Positions 50,894 through 57,972 of a stretch of DNA of 64,000 nt are shown piece after piece (position 1 is the stretch's first letter; every line of letters starts with the position of its first letter). The stretch spans positions 7,192,001-7,256,000 of the forward strand of contig NZ_CP072941.1 of NCBI RefSeq assembly GCF_018069625.1. The letters run 5' to 3'. The notes beneath the pieces were generated by a model. That model saw nothing but the letters and a program-made list of their open reading frames with translations. It was not told the DNA's origin and made no database searches. This stretch comes from Streptomyces yatensis. GTDB lineage: Bacteria > Actinomycetota > Actinomycetes > Streptomycetales > Streptomycetaceae. A program made the translations under genes and the position numbers.

Positions 50894-52080
50894 CCTCGGA
50901 TCACTGCCTCCACCTGCCAGCCGCCCCGGTCCGGTCCCTCGGTGAGCGGACCCGCGGTGAGGGTGCCGCCCAGCAGGGCGACGCGTTCGCGCATTCCTAT
51001 CAGCCCCATGCCGCTGCCGACACCCGCGGTGGCCTCACCGGTCGCGGGCCCGTTGCGGACGGCGAGGCTGGTCGAGGCGGCGTCGAACGTCAGCTCCACC
51101 GCGATCTCGGCCCCGGGGGCGTGCCGGGCCGCGTTGGTCAGCGCCTCCTGCACGATGCGCAGCACGTTCTGGGTGACCTGTGCCGGCAGCTCTCGGACGG
51201 CCCCGGTGACGGTGAGCACCTCGCGGTGGCCGGACGACTCGATCATGGCGGTCAGGCTCTCGAGCAGCGGAAGGGAGTCCTCGCGCAACGCGTGCACGGT
51301 CCACTGGGCCTGCTTCAGGCTCTCCTTGACCAGGCTCTGCGCCTTGTTGTGCGCCGCGCGGACCTTCTCCAGGTCGCCGGTGTCCATCAAGGCGTCCGCC
51401 AGCTCCAGGTGCATGTTGATCCCGGCCAGCGAGTGCGCCAGCACATCGTGGACGTCGCGGGCGATGCGGCCGCGTTCGGTGAGCACGGCCGTTCGCACCT
51501 CGGCCCGCGCGGCCCGCTCGGCGGACTCGGCGGCCTGGAGCCTGGCCTCCACTGCCTGTTGCTTGCTGCGGCCCAGGATTCCGGCCACCACCGGGACACC
51601 CGTGCTGAGACCGAAGGTCCACGTCATCACCTGGTGATCGGGGCCGACGTAGAAATAGAAGACAGCGCCGCACAGCAGGCTGGACAGGGCCGCGACCGCC
51701 AGGGCCGGCTTGAGGGGGAGGCGGTAGCCGGCGTGGCCGACGAGGAAGTAGGCGAAGAGGTAACCGGAGCCCTTGTCGCACACCTCGAGCAGGCCGGCGC
51801 ACGCCACGACACCGGCGGTCAGCCAGACCAGCGCGGCCCGGCGTGGGAAGTCGGGCGGCAGGTGTCTGGCCAGCAGGGCGACGGAGTTGACCACCAGCAG
51901 GGCAGCCACGGCCAGGCCGCGGCCGCTGACGCCCACCGGCCGGACGGTGGTGACCGCGATGGCGATGATCAGCAGGGTGACGGCCCACTGGAGAGAGACG
52001 TCGTGCCGGAGCACGACCCGAGGGCCGGGCTCCCGTTCGGAAGCCGGCCCGGAGGCTGGGGGATCGTCGGAAGCGGACAC
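50890..52080 (-). CDS. NarL-type sensor histidine kinase
   Basis: A 396-residue kinase starting at GTG 52080. Residues ~30-160 contain five or six TM segments (LQWAVTLLIIAIAVTTVRPV, GLAVAALLVVNSVALLARHL, LFAYFLVGHAGYRL); HisKA_3 has the phospho-His in ERGRIARDVHDVLAHSLAGI; the HATPase region is IVQEALTNAARHAPGAEIAV and VGSGMGLIGMRERVALLGGT. The long upstream frame is not coding. Co-transcribed with the response regulator and preceded by a membrane protein gene 20 bp away. Signal unknown. Confidence 0.92.
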   Translation of the reverse strand: MSASDDPPASGPASEREPGPRVVLRHDVSLQWAVTLLIIAIAVTTVRPVGVSGRGLAVAALLVVNSVALLARHLPPDFPRRAALVWLTAGVVACAGLLEVCDKGSGYLFAYFLVGHAGYRLPLKPALAVAALSSLLCGAVFYFYVGPDHQVMTWTFGLSTGVPVVAGILGRSKQQAVEARLQAAESAERAARAEVRTAVLTERGRIARDVHDVLAHSLAGINMHLELADALMDTGDLEKVRAAHNKAQSLVKESLKQAQWTVHALREDSLPLLESLTAMIESSGHREVLTVTGAVRELPAQVTQNVLRIVQEALTNAARHAPGAEIAVELTFDAASTSLAVRNGPATGEATAGVGSGMGLIGMRERVALLGGTLTAGPLTEGPDRGGWQVEAVIRG

Positions 52081-52100
52081 GGCGCGACGATAACCCGTAC

Positions 52101-52703
52101 TCAGACCGTCCGGTCCGCGGCGACGGCCGCGACCCGTCCGTCCGCCGCGACCCGTCCGTCCGCCGCGACCCGTCCGTCCGCCGCGGCCTGTCCGTCCACG
52201 GCAGGCCGCCGCTGCTCGCGGGTGACCATGCGGGCGCGGAGAAATATGGTGGCCAGCCGCGTGACCACCTCGGTGAGTGCCATCAGCACGAACGCGGCCA
52301 CCCACGCGTCCCCCGTGGTGATCTGGTGGGCCAGGCTGAAGCGGGCCACGTCGTCGGCGCCGCCGTGGTCGACCCACAGCTGGAAGCCCATCCGCGCCCC
52401 CATGCCCAGCACCCACAGGGTCGCGGAGACCGCGCCCGCCTTGATGAAGAGATGCGCGCCGACCTTGCGTATACGGGTGTAGACGCCGCCCGCGACGCCG
52501 AGGGCCGCGCCGATGGCGACGAGCGTGCCGATCAGCACCAGGTCGTTGCCGGCCGTGGGCACGGTGTTCAGGTAGCTGCGCGCGACGAAGGCCACGATTC
52601 CCAGGGGGATCACGTACGACTTGGCGTCGAGGCGGCCCTCCCGCAGCTGCCGGAAGACGACGAGGAGGAGGGCGATGTCGGTGATCCAGTCAGTCGTTGT
52701 CAT
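52101..52703 (-). CDS. CcdC-like/DUF1453 membrane protein with repeat tail
   Basis: A 200-residue protein with about five hydrophobic helices (VIPLGIVAFVARSYL, LVLIGTLVAIGAALGVAGGV, FIKAGAVSATLWVLGMGARM, AWVAAFVLMALTEVVTRLAT). The last 25 residues are AADGRV repeats encoded by an 18-bp direct repeat. The family is often beside NarL-type kinases in Streptomyces. It is the promoter-proximal gene of the operon with the kinase and regulator. Start ATG 52703. Possibly part of the sensor complex. Confidence 0.82.
   Translation of the reverse strand: MTTTDWITDIALLLVVFRQLREGRLDAKSYVIPLGIVAFVARSYLNTVPTAGNDLVLIGTLVAIGAALGVAGGVYTRIRKVGAHLFIKAGAVSATLWVLGMGARMGFQLWVDHGGADDVARFSLAHQITTGDAWVAAFVLMALTEVVTRLATIFLRARMVTREQRRPAVDGQAAADGRVAADGRVAADGRVAAVAADRTV
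52131..52190. repeat. 18-bp tandem repeat in coding sequence
   Basis: Three copies of CGTCCGTCCGCCGCGACC in frame near the 3' end of the DUF1453-like gene encode the repeated Ala-Ala-Asp-Gly-Arg-Val. The tail length can vary by slippage without frameshift. Confidence 0.85.
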
Positions 52704-52885
52704 GCCTCAAGGCTGCTGGCACGGGCCCGTACGCGCCTGGACCCACGGGTGGAACTATGGGTGGAGTCCGGTCAGCCGGTGATCTCCCGGACTCACGGGA
52801 GCGGCAGTCGTTGGGCGCACCAGCACGACATCGCTGGGCCTTCCCTTCCGGATCGCGCTCACGGGCGTGCGATAGGTTGCCCGCC

Positions 52886-53434
52886 ATGACTGGACTCGGA
52901 CCCGTCGCCTGGCCACCTGTCCCGATAAGGACCGAACGGCTCGTCCTCCGGGAGTCCGAGGCGCGGGACCGGGCCGCGTTCATCGAGCTGTTCGCGTCGC
53001 CGCAGGTGCGCACCCATCTGGGTGGCCCTCGATCGCGTGAGGAACTCGAAGCCGCGGTGCCCGAGGTGCCCGGGCGGCGCCCTGGCCGGTTCGTGGTCGA
53101 TCTCGACGGGGCGATGATCGGCATGATCACGCTCGATCGGCGCGATGCGGAGCGTCCGGGGCACCTCCGTCCGGATGCCGGGGAGGCCGAACTCGGTTAT
53201 GTGTTCCTGCCGGAGACGTGGGGGTGCGGGTACGCCGCCGAGGGGTGCGCGGCGGCGCTCGGCTGGTTCGCCGGCGCGCTTCCCGGGGAGCCGGTGGTGC
53301 TCTGCACCCAGACTGCCAACGACCGCTCGATGCGCCTCGCGGCGAAGCTGGGGTTCACCGAGGTGGAGCGGTTCGAGGAGTACGGCGCCGAGCAGTGGTT
53401 CGGGGTGTGGTCCGCGGTCACGCCGTCCGGTTGA
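52886..53434 (+). CDS. GNAT family N-acetyltransferase (paralogue 3)
   Basis: A 182-residue intact RimJ/RimL-type GNAT, about the same length as paralogue 1. TERLVLRESEARDRAAFIEL, AELGYVFLPETWGCGYAAEG and NDRSMRLAAKLGFTEVERFE are the fold markers; the acetyl-CoA loop is WGCGYAAEG. Start ATG 52886. The PH-domain gene follows convergently. The frameshifted paralogue at 47.7 kb is the copy from the same duplication; the gene at 9.7 kb is a third, intact one. Confidence 0.92.
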   Translation: MTGLGPVAWPPVPIRTERLVLRESEARDRAAFIELFASPQVRTHLGGPRSREELEAAVPEVPGRRPGRFVVDLDGAMIGMITLDRRDAERPGHLRPDAGEAELGYVFLPETWGCGYAAEGCAAALGWFAGALPGEPVVLCTQTANDRSMRLAAKLGFTEVERFEEYGAEQWFGVWSAVTPSG

Positions 53435-53477
53435 GCCGGGTCGTTCCGTCAGGGGCGCGCAGCGGGGCCAATGGCCC

Positions 53478-53954
53478 TCAGGGCCTGCGGGCAAGGTATC
53501 GGTTGACCAGTTCCGCCGCCGTCTGCGCGTCATCGATCGTGATGACGAAGCGGGTTCCGCGGGTGAGTTCGAGCCAGAGCGCGTCGCCCTTCCGGAGCGA
53601 GACCGCCCGCACCCCCGGCTTCCACCGGTAGCCCCAGCCGCCGATCTCCAGGGGGCTGGTCCACCGCGCCGTGGCCCGCTCGATCCGGTCCATCGTGATG
53701 TTCTGCCGCAGGAAGGGGACGAGCGCTGAGGCCACCGTGACGCCGCGTGGGGAGACGGTGACCTTGATGGCCCCCGTGACGAGGAACGCGGCCGCCGCGA
53801 GCAGCAGGGCCAGGCCGACGGCCCGGTATTCCGCGTCGACGACGGCCAAGGCGATCAGTCCTACTCCCAGGATCACGCCGACGGCGAGCATCCAACGGCT
53901 GGACTGGGACCCGTTCCAGACCGCTCGCGAGCTGTCGTCATCATGCGGATTCAT
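53478..53954 (-). CDS. PH-domain-like (bPH) membrane protein
   Basis: A 158-residue protein with two N-terminal TM segments (WMLAVGVILGVGLIALAVVD, AVGLALLLAAAAFLVTGAIK) followed by a bacterial PH-like domain: VTVSPRGVTVASALVPFLRQ, ITMDRIERATARWTSPLEIG, GYRWKPGVRAVSLRKGDALW, RFVITIDDAQTAAELVNRYL. ATG 53954 has GGAGG five bases upstream. A decayed partial copy lies at 48.3 kb. Function unknown. Confidence 0.8.
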   Translation of the reverse strand: MNPHDDDSSRAVWNGSQSSRWMLAVGVILGVGLIALAVVDAEYRAVGLALLLAAAAFLVTGAIKVTVSPRGVTVASALVPFLRQNITMDRIERATARWTSPLEIGGWGYRWKPGVRAVSLRKGDALWLELTRGTRFVITIDDAQTAAELVNRYLARRP

Positions 53955-54104
53955 CGACGCCTCCGTGTGAGTGTGCGACCCACAGCAACGATCGCAGCGT
54001 CGATGGCCCAGGCCAAGGTGATGGCGAACGATACCCGTTGTGACCAGGACGGATCGCCGACACGGGCGCCGTGCCACCCGCACGGTCCTCATGAACGCGT
54101 GAGG

Positions 54105-55034
54105 TCAGCGGGGCGGGCGGATCGGTTCCGTAGGTGAGGTCTGCGGTGCTGTCCAACTGGCGAGGAGTTTGAGGCGGTCCTCCGAGGCGGTGCCGGGCTC
54201 GGCCGCGTAGATGATCAGGTCGTGGACGGCCCGTTGAGGCAGGGGCAGTTCCAGGGAGCGGAAGGTCATCTCCAGACGGCCGACTTCGGGATGGTTCAGC
54301 CGCTTGACGCCTTCGTGATGGATCCGGACGTCGTGACTGGCCCACATGGTGCGGAAGTCGGAGCTCAGCGTGGACAGTTCGCCAATGAGTTCGCGCAGGG
54401 CCCGGTCGTGGGGTTCACGTCCGGCTTCGGCGCGGAGCACGGCGACCGTGGCCCTCGCGCCTTCCTCCCAGTCGACGAAGAAGTCGGAGGAGCCGGGGTC
54501 GAGGAAGAAGTAACGGGGAAAGTTGGCGCAGCCCCGGTCGCCGGTGGTGTCGCTGTCGAACATCGGTGAATACAGGGCCCTGCACAGCGCGTTGCTCGCG
54601 ATGATGTCCAAACGGCCGCTGCGTACGAAGGCGGGAGCCATGGTCATGGAGTCCACCATCCATTGGACGGGGGACGGGATCGTGACGTCCTTGCGGCGGT
54701 GCGACCTGCGGCGAGCGGGGCGAGCCGCTCTGGCCAGATCGAGCAGGTAGGTGCGCTCGTCCTCGTCGAGGAGCAATGCCCGGGCGACCGCTTCCAGCAC
54801 GTCCTCGGAGACACCGCCGATGTGGCCCTTCTCCAGCCGTGTGTACCACTCGGTGCTCACGCCGGCGAGGGCCGCGACCTCCTCGCGCCGTAGTCCCGGA
54901 ACCCGGCGGCGTCGGCCGGTGGGCAGTCCGACCCGCTCCGGGGCGAGCTTGGCGCGTCGGCTGATGAGGAAGTCGCGGATGTCCGAACGGTTGTCGGTGG
55001 GATCACCGGTGTGGTTTTCGGACGGAGGCTCCAT
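54105..55034 (-). CDS. MmyB-like XRE regulator
   Basis: A 309-residue regulator. The HTH_31 is at ~15-80 (RDFLISRRAKLAPERVGLPT, RVPGLRREEVAALAGVSTEW, YTRLEKGHIGGVSEDVLEAV) and the C-terminal part is the MmyB-like ligand-binding domain (VQWMVDSMTMAPAFVRSGRL, LFSPMF-like LYSPMFDSDTTG, VRIHHEGVKRLNHPEVGRLE). Such proteins bind fatty acids or small ligands and control a divergent SDR, as is the case here. Start ATG 55034. Confidence 0.93.
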   Translation of the reverse strand: MEPPSENHTGDPTDNRSDIRDFLISRRAKLAPERVGLPTGRRRRVPGLRREEVAALAGVSTEWYTRLEKGHIGGVSEDVLEAVARALLLDEDERTYLLDLARAARPARRRSHRRKDVTIPSPVQWMVDSMTMAPAFVRSGRLDIIASNALCRALYSPMFDSDTTGDRGCANFPRYFFLDPGSSDFFVDWEEGARATVAVLRAEAGREPHDRALRELIGELSTLSSDFRTMWASHDVRIHHEGVKRLNHPEVGRLEMTFRSLELPLPQRAVHDLIIYAAEPGTASEDRLKLLASWTAPQTSPTEPIRPPR

Positions 55035-55131
55035 TCGCCCAGGGTACCCATGGTCCGGCCGATAGAGGGGTTGTGCTTATACCCCCCATAAACACGACCT
55101 TCCCCGCCTCTGACGGCGCCGGTTTCATGGG

Positions 55132-55194
55132 GTCGGCGGAGTTGAACGGCACTTCGGCGGACGTGAACGGCACTTCGGCGGAGTTGAACGGCAC
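55132..55194. repeat. 21-bp tandem repeat between the MmyB regulator and the SDR
   Basis: Three copies of TTCGGCGGAGTTGAACGGCA plus C, starting at 55132, 55153 and 55174; the second reads GACGTG for GAGTTG and the first begins GTC. The 21-bp period is two helical turns, so it could be iterated regulator sites in this divergent promoter, or just a slippage array. Confidence 0.8.
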
Positions 55195-55286
55195 TCCTTC
55201 ATCGCGGGCATCGCGTCCATCGCGGGCCGCCATCCGCCGTGTCCGCCGTGTCCGCCGTCCCCCATCCACACCTCAGGAGCATGACC

Positions 55287-55979
55287 ATGGCCAGCAAGAC
55301 CGTACTGATCACCGGCGCGACCAGCGGTATCGGCGCCCACACCGCGCGGTTGCTCCTCGACCGCGGCCACCGTGTGGCGGTCACCGGCCGCAACGAGAGC
55401 AAACTGAAGACCTTCCTCGACGAGGCCGGCCACCCCGACCGGCTGCTGGGTCTTGTCGCGGACGCGGCGGACTGGCAGGCCACCGAGTCGGTCGTGACCC
55501 GCACCGTGGAGCGTTTCGGTGCCCTGGACGCGGCGGTGGCCAACGCCGGATTCATGTCCGGTGACTCCATCGGGGCCGGCGACCCGACACTGTGGCCGCC
55601 CATGGTCCTCACCAACGTCCTCGGCCCCGCCCTGCTGGCCCATGCCACCCTGCCCCACCTCGAGGCCACTGGCGGACGGCTGGTGCTCATCGGCAGCGTC
55701 GCCGGGCTGAAGAACTCTCCCGCCAATCTCTACTCGGCCACCAAGTGGGCCACCACCGGACTCGCCGAGAACCTGCGCCTGCACGCCACGACCCGCGGCA
55801 TCGGGGTCACTCTCGTCAACCCCGGCATGATCGACACACCCTTCTGGCAAGGCGCGAGCGTTCCCCCCTTCGCCCTGCCTCCCCAGCCCATCGCCGAGGC
55901 CATCTGCCTCGCCCTCGACCAGCCGGCGGGCATCGACCTCAACGCCCTGACCATCCGGCCCATGGGCCAGCCCGCCTGA
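55287..55979 (+). CDS. short-chain dehydrogenase/reductase
   Basis: A 230-residue SDR. MASKTVLITGATSGIGAHTA has TGxxxGIG; VANAGFMSG is the NAG-like motif; LIGSVAGLKNSPANLYSATKWATTG holds Ser, Tyr and Lys. Start ATG 55287 has AGGAG seven bases upstream, so ATG 55281 is too close. It is divergent from and probably regulated by the MmyB-like regulator. Substrate unknown. Confidence 0.92.
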   Translation: MASKTVLITGATSGIGAHTARLLLDRGHRVAVTGRNESKLKTFLDEAGHPDRLLGLVADAADWQATESVVTRTVERFGALDAAVANAGFMSGDSIGAGDPTLWPPMVLTNVLGPALLAHATLPHLEATGGRLVLIGSVAGLKNSPANLYSATKWATTGLAENLRLHATTRGIGVTLVNPGMIDTPFWQGASVPPFALPPQPIAEAICLALDQPAGIDLNALTIRPMGQPA

Positions 55980-56047
55980 CCGCGGCGCGAAACCGTAGCC
56001 CCCGGGCCTGGGCCCGGGGACCGGCGACGGTTCGTCAGGGGCCCGGT

Positions 56048-56374
56048 TCAGCCCTGTTTGGGCGCGGCCTGCTGGACGACCTCGAAGGACCACAGGGTGG
56101 AGCCGGCCGCGGCGGGCTTCTGCTGGGGGGCGTCCTCGCCGCCGCGCTGGTGGGCCGCCTTCATGGGGCCCTCCATCCACGCCTGGAAGTCCTCCTCGCT
56201 GCGCCAGCGCGTATAGACGAGGTACTGGTCGGTCCCCTCGACCGGGCGCAGCAGCTCGAACCACTCGAAACCGTCGGAGCCCTCCACGGCCCCGGCGCGC
56301 GACGCGAAGCGCTTCTCCAGCACCTCGCGCTGTTCCTCCGGCACGGTCAGCACATTGATCTTGACTACGCTCAT
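56048..56374 (-). CDS. MhuD/IsdG-type heme-degrading monooxygenase
   Basis: A 108-residue ABM-fold protein. The catalytic residues of Mycobacterium tuberculosis MhuD fall at the same positions: Asn7 (MSVVKIN), Trp66 (DFQAW) and His75 (MKAAH). The surrounding phrases EKRFASRAGAVEGSDGF, ELLRPVEGTDQYLVYTRW and LWSFEVV also match. It should open heme to release iron, without using a dedicated reductase. Start ATG 56374. It may be co-transcribed with the DUF2000 gene 48 bp upstream. Confidence 0.88.
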   Translation of the reverse strand: MSVVKINVLTVPEEQREVLEKRFASRAGAVEGSDGFEWFELLRPVEGTDQYLVYTRWRSEEDFQAWMEGPMKAAHQRGGEDAPQQKPAAAGSTLWSFEVVQQAAPKQG

Positions 56375-56422
56375 GGCCCCATCTTGCCGTAGCCGATGCC
56401 GCGTCCCGGCGGTGCCTCACCC

Positions 56423-56827
56423 TCAGCCGTGCAGCTTCAGGCCCTTGGTCACCTTGTCCACCTGGCCGCGCGGCCCGTAGACGGCGAGGCCGACCAGGTT
56501 CAGCGCGTCGACGGCGCGGACCGCCGCGCGGTTGTCGTCCTCGTTGTTGGTGCCGAAGAGCTCCTCCGTGTAGAGGGCCGTCGGCAGGTCGCGGGAGAGG
56601 GCGCGGGCGTGGGTGCGGGTGAGGGCGGGGGCGTCGGCGGCGTAGACGAGGACCGGCTCGCGGAACATCGGGAGGTAGCCATTGCCCGAGGCGTCCTCGT
56701 ACGGCTTGCCGACGATCTCGTCCGTGGCGTGCGCCAGGCCGCTGGAGAGGAACGCGGTCACGTTCAGCTTCTGCCAGTCGGCGAGGTCGGTACGGACGAT
56801 GACGGCGATCTTGGTGTCGAAACGCAT
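56423..56827 (-). CDS. DUF2000 family protein
   Basis: A 134-residue protein of the DUF2000 family (peptidyl-tRNA hydrolase II-like fold). MRFDTKIAVIVRTDLADWQK, LNVTAFLSSGLAHATDEIVG, VLVYAADAPALTRTHARALS and YTEELFGTNNEDDNRAAVRA are its hallmarks. Start ATG 56827 is favoured over GTG 56845. Function unknown. It precedes the MhuD-like gene. Confidence 0.88.
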   Translation of the reverse strand: MRFDTKIAVIVRTDLADWQKLNVTAFLSSGLAHATDEIVGKPYEDASGNGYLPMFREPVLVYAADAPALTRTHARALSRDLPTALYTEELFGTNNEDDNRAAVRAVDALNLVGLAVYGPRGQVDKVTKGLKLHG

Positions 56828-56911
56828 GGACGGCAGTCTCGCCACGATCCCGGCCCGCGGTCTTGAACGCTGGTGCGGGGGCGGTCACGACCGTGACGGC
56901 ACAATGGGGGC

Positions 56912-57808
56912 GTGGGTGTGGCAGGAGAAGGGGAGCGGGGGCCCGAGGACTGGGCCCGGTACTGGCGCGATCCCGACCGGGCCGTGGAGGCCATGCACGC
57001 CCACTTCTTCAGCCATCGCTTCCATCCCCACAGCCATGACGCCTACTCCTTCGCCGTCACCGAGATCGGCGCCCAGCGCTTCCGGTGCCGGGGTGCGCTG
57101 CGCACCAGCGGGGCGGGGATGGTGATGGTCTTCAACCCCGACGATCCGCATGACGGGGAGGCGGCCGCCGAGCTCGGCTACAAGTACCGCATCGTCCATA
57201 TGGGTCCCGATGTGATGCGGAACGTCCTCGCCGATGTGGCCGACAGCGCGGCCGACCGGGCGGCGTTGCCGCTGTTCGACCGGCCGGTGGTCTCCGATCC
57301 CGTGCTGGTCCCCGCCCTGCTGCGGCTGCACACCGCGCTGGTCGGCGGCGCCGGTCCGCTGGTGCGGGACGAGCGGCTGACGGCGGCCGTCGGGGCGTTG
57401 GTGCGGCGCGGGGCCACCGGGCCGCTGCGCGCCCGGGAGCTGCCGGGCGGGAGCGGCGAGCAGGCGCGGGCCGCGCGGCGGGCCCGGGCGCTGCTGGAGG
57501 AGGAGTACCTGGAGGAGATCCCGGCGGCGCGGCTCGCGGAGGCCGCCGGATGCAGCCGCTTCGCGCTCTACCGGGCCTTCCGCGCGGCGTACGGGATGGC
57601 GCCGAGCGACTTCCAGCGGCAGCTTCGGCTGCGCCGGGCGCGCGGGCTGCTGGTGGCGGGCCGTAGCGCCGCCGAGGCCGCGGCCCAGGCGGGGTTCGCC
57701 GACCAGAGCCATTTCCACCGGTGGTTCGTGCGGTGCTTCGGAGTGACGCCGGGAACATTTCAGCGCGCGGCGGGTCCCGATTCGCGGCGCACCCCGCAGC
57801 CCTGGTGA
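56912..57808 (+). CDS. AraC family transcriptional regulator
   Basis: A 298-residue regulator. The N-terminal cupin has FHPHSHDAYSFAVTEIGAQR and MVFNPDDPHDG; the C-terminal double HTH has IPAARLAEAAGCSRFALYRA, YGMAPSDFQRQLRLRRARGL, AAQAGFADQSHFHRWFVRCF and GVTPGTF. Start GTG 56912 or GTG 56918. It diverges from the DUF2000/MhuD-like pair with an 84-bp spacer, so those genes may be targets. Confidence 0.92.
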   Translation: MGVAGEGERGPEDWARYWRDPDRAVEAMHAHFFSHRFHPHSHDAYSFAVTEIGAQRFRCRGALRTSGAGMVMVFNPDDPHDGEAAAELGYKYRIVHMGPDVMRNVLADVADSAADRAALPLFDRPVVSDPVLVPALLRLHTALVGGAGPLVRDERLTAAVGALVRRGATGPLRARELPGGSGEQARAARRARALLEEEYLEEIPAARLAEAAGCSRFALYRAFRAAYGMAPSDFQRQLRLRRARGLLVAGRSAAEAAAQAGFADQSHFHRWFVRCFGVTPGTFQRAAGPDSRRTPQPW

Positions 57809-57972
57809 AATTGGGCCGGACCGTACGGACTCACGCGGAGCGATAGCACCCTGCCAAAGCCTGACATCTTTCGGACAACCTCGGACGACGGTCAGGTGAA
57901 GTGGGAGTGTTCGGCGTCTGAGTAGTGGGCTCAGTAGGGTCTTCAGACATCCAGGACAGGTGAAGAGGGCGA

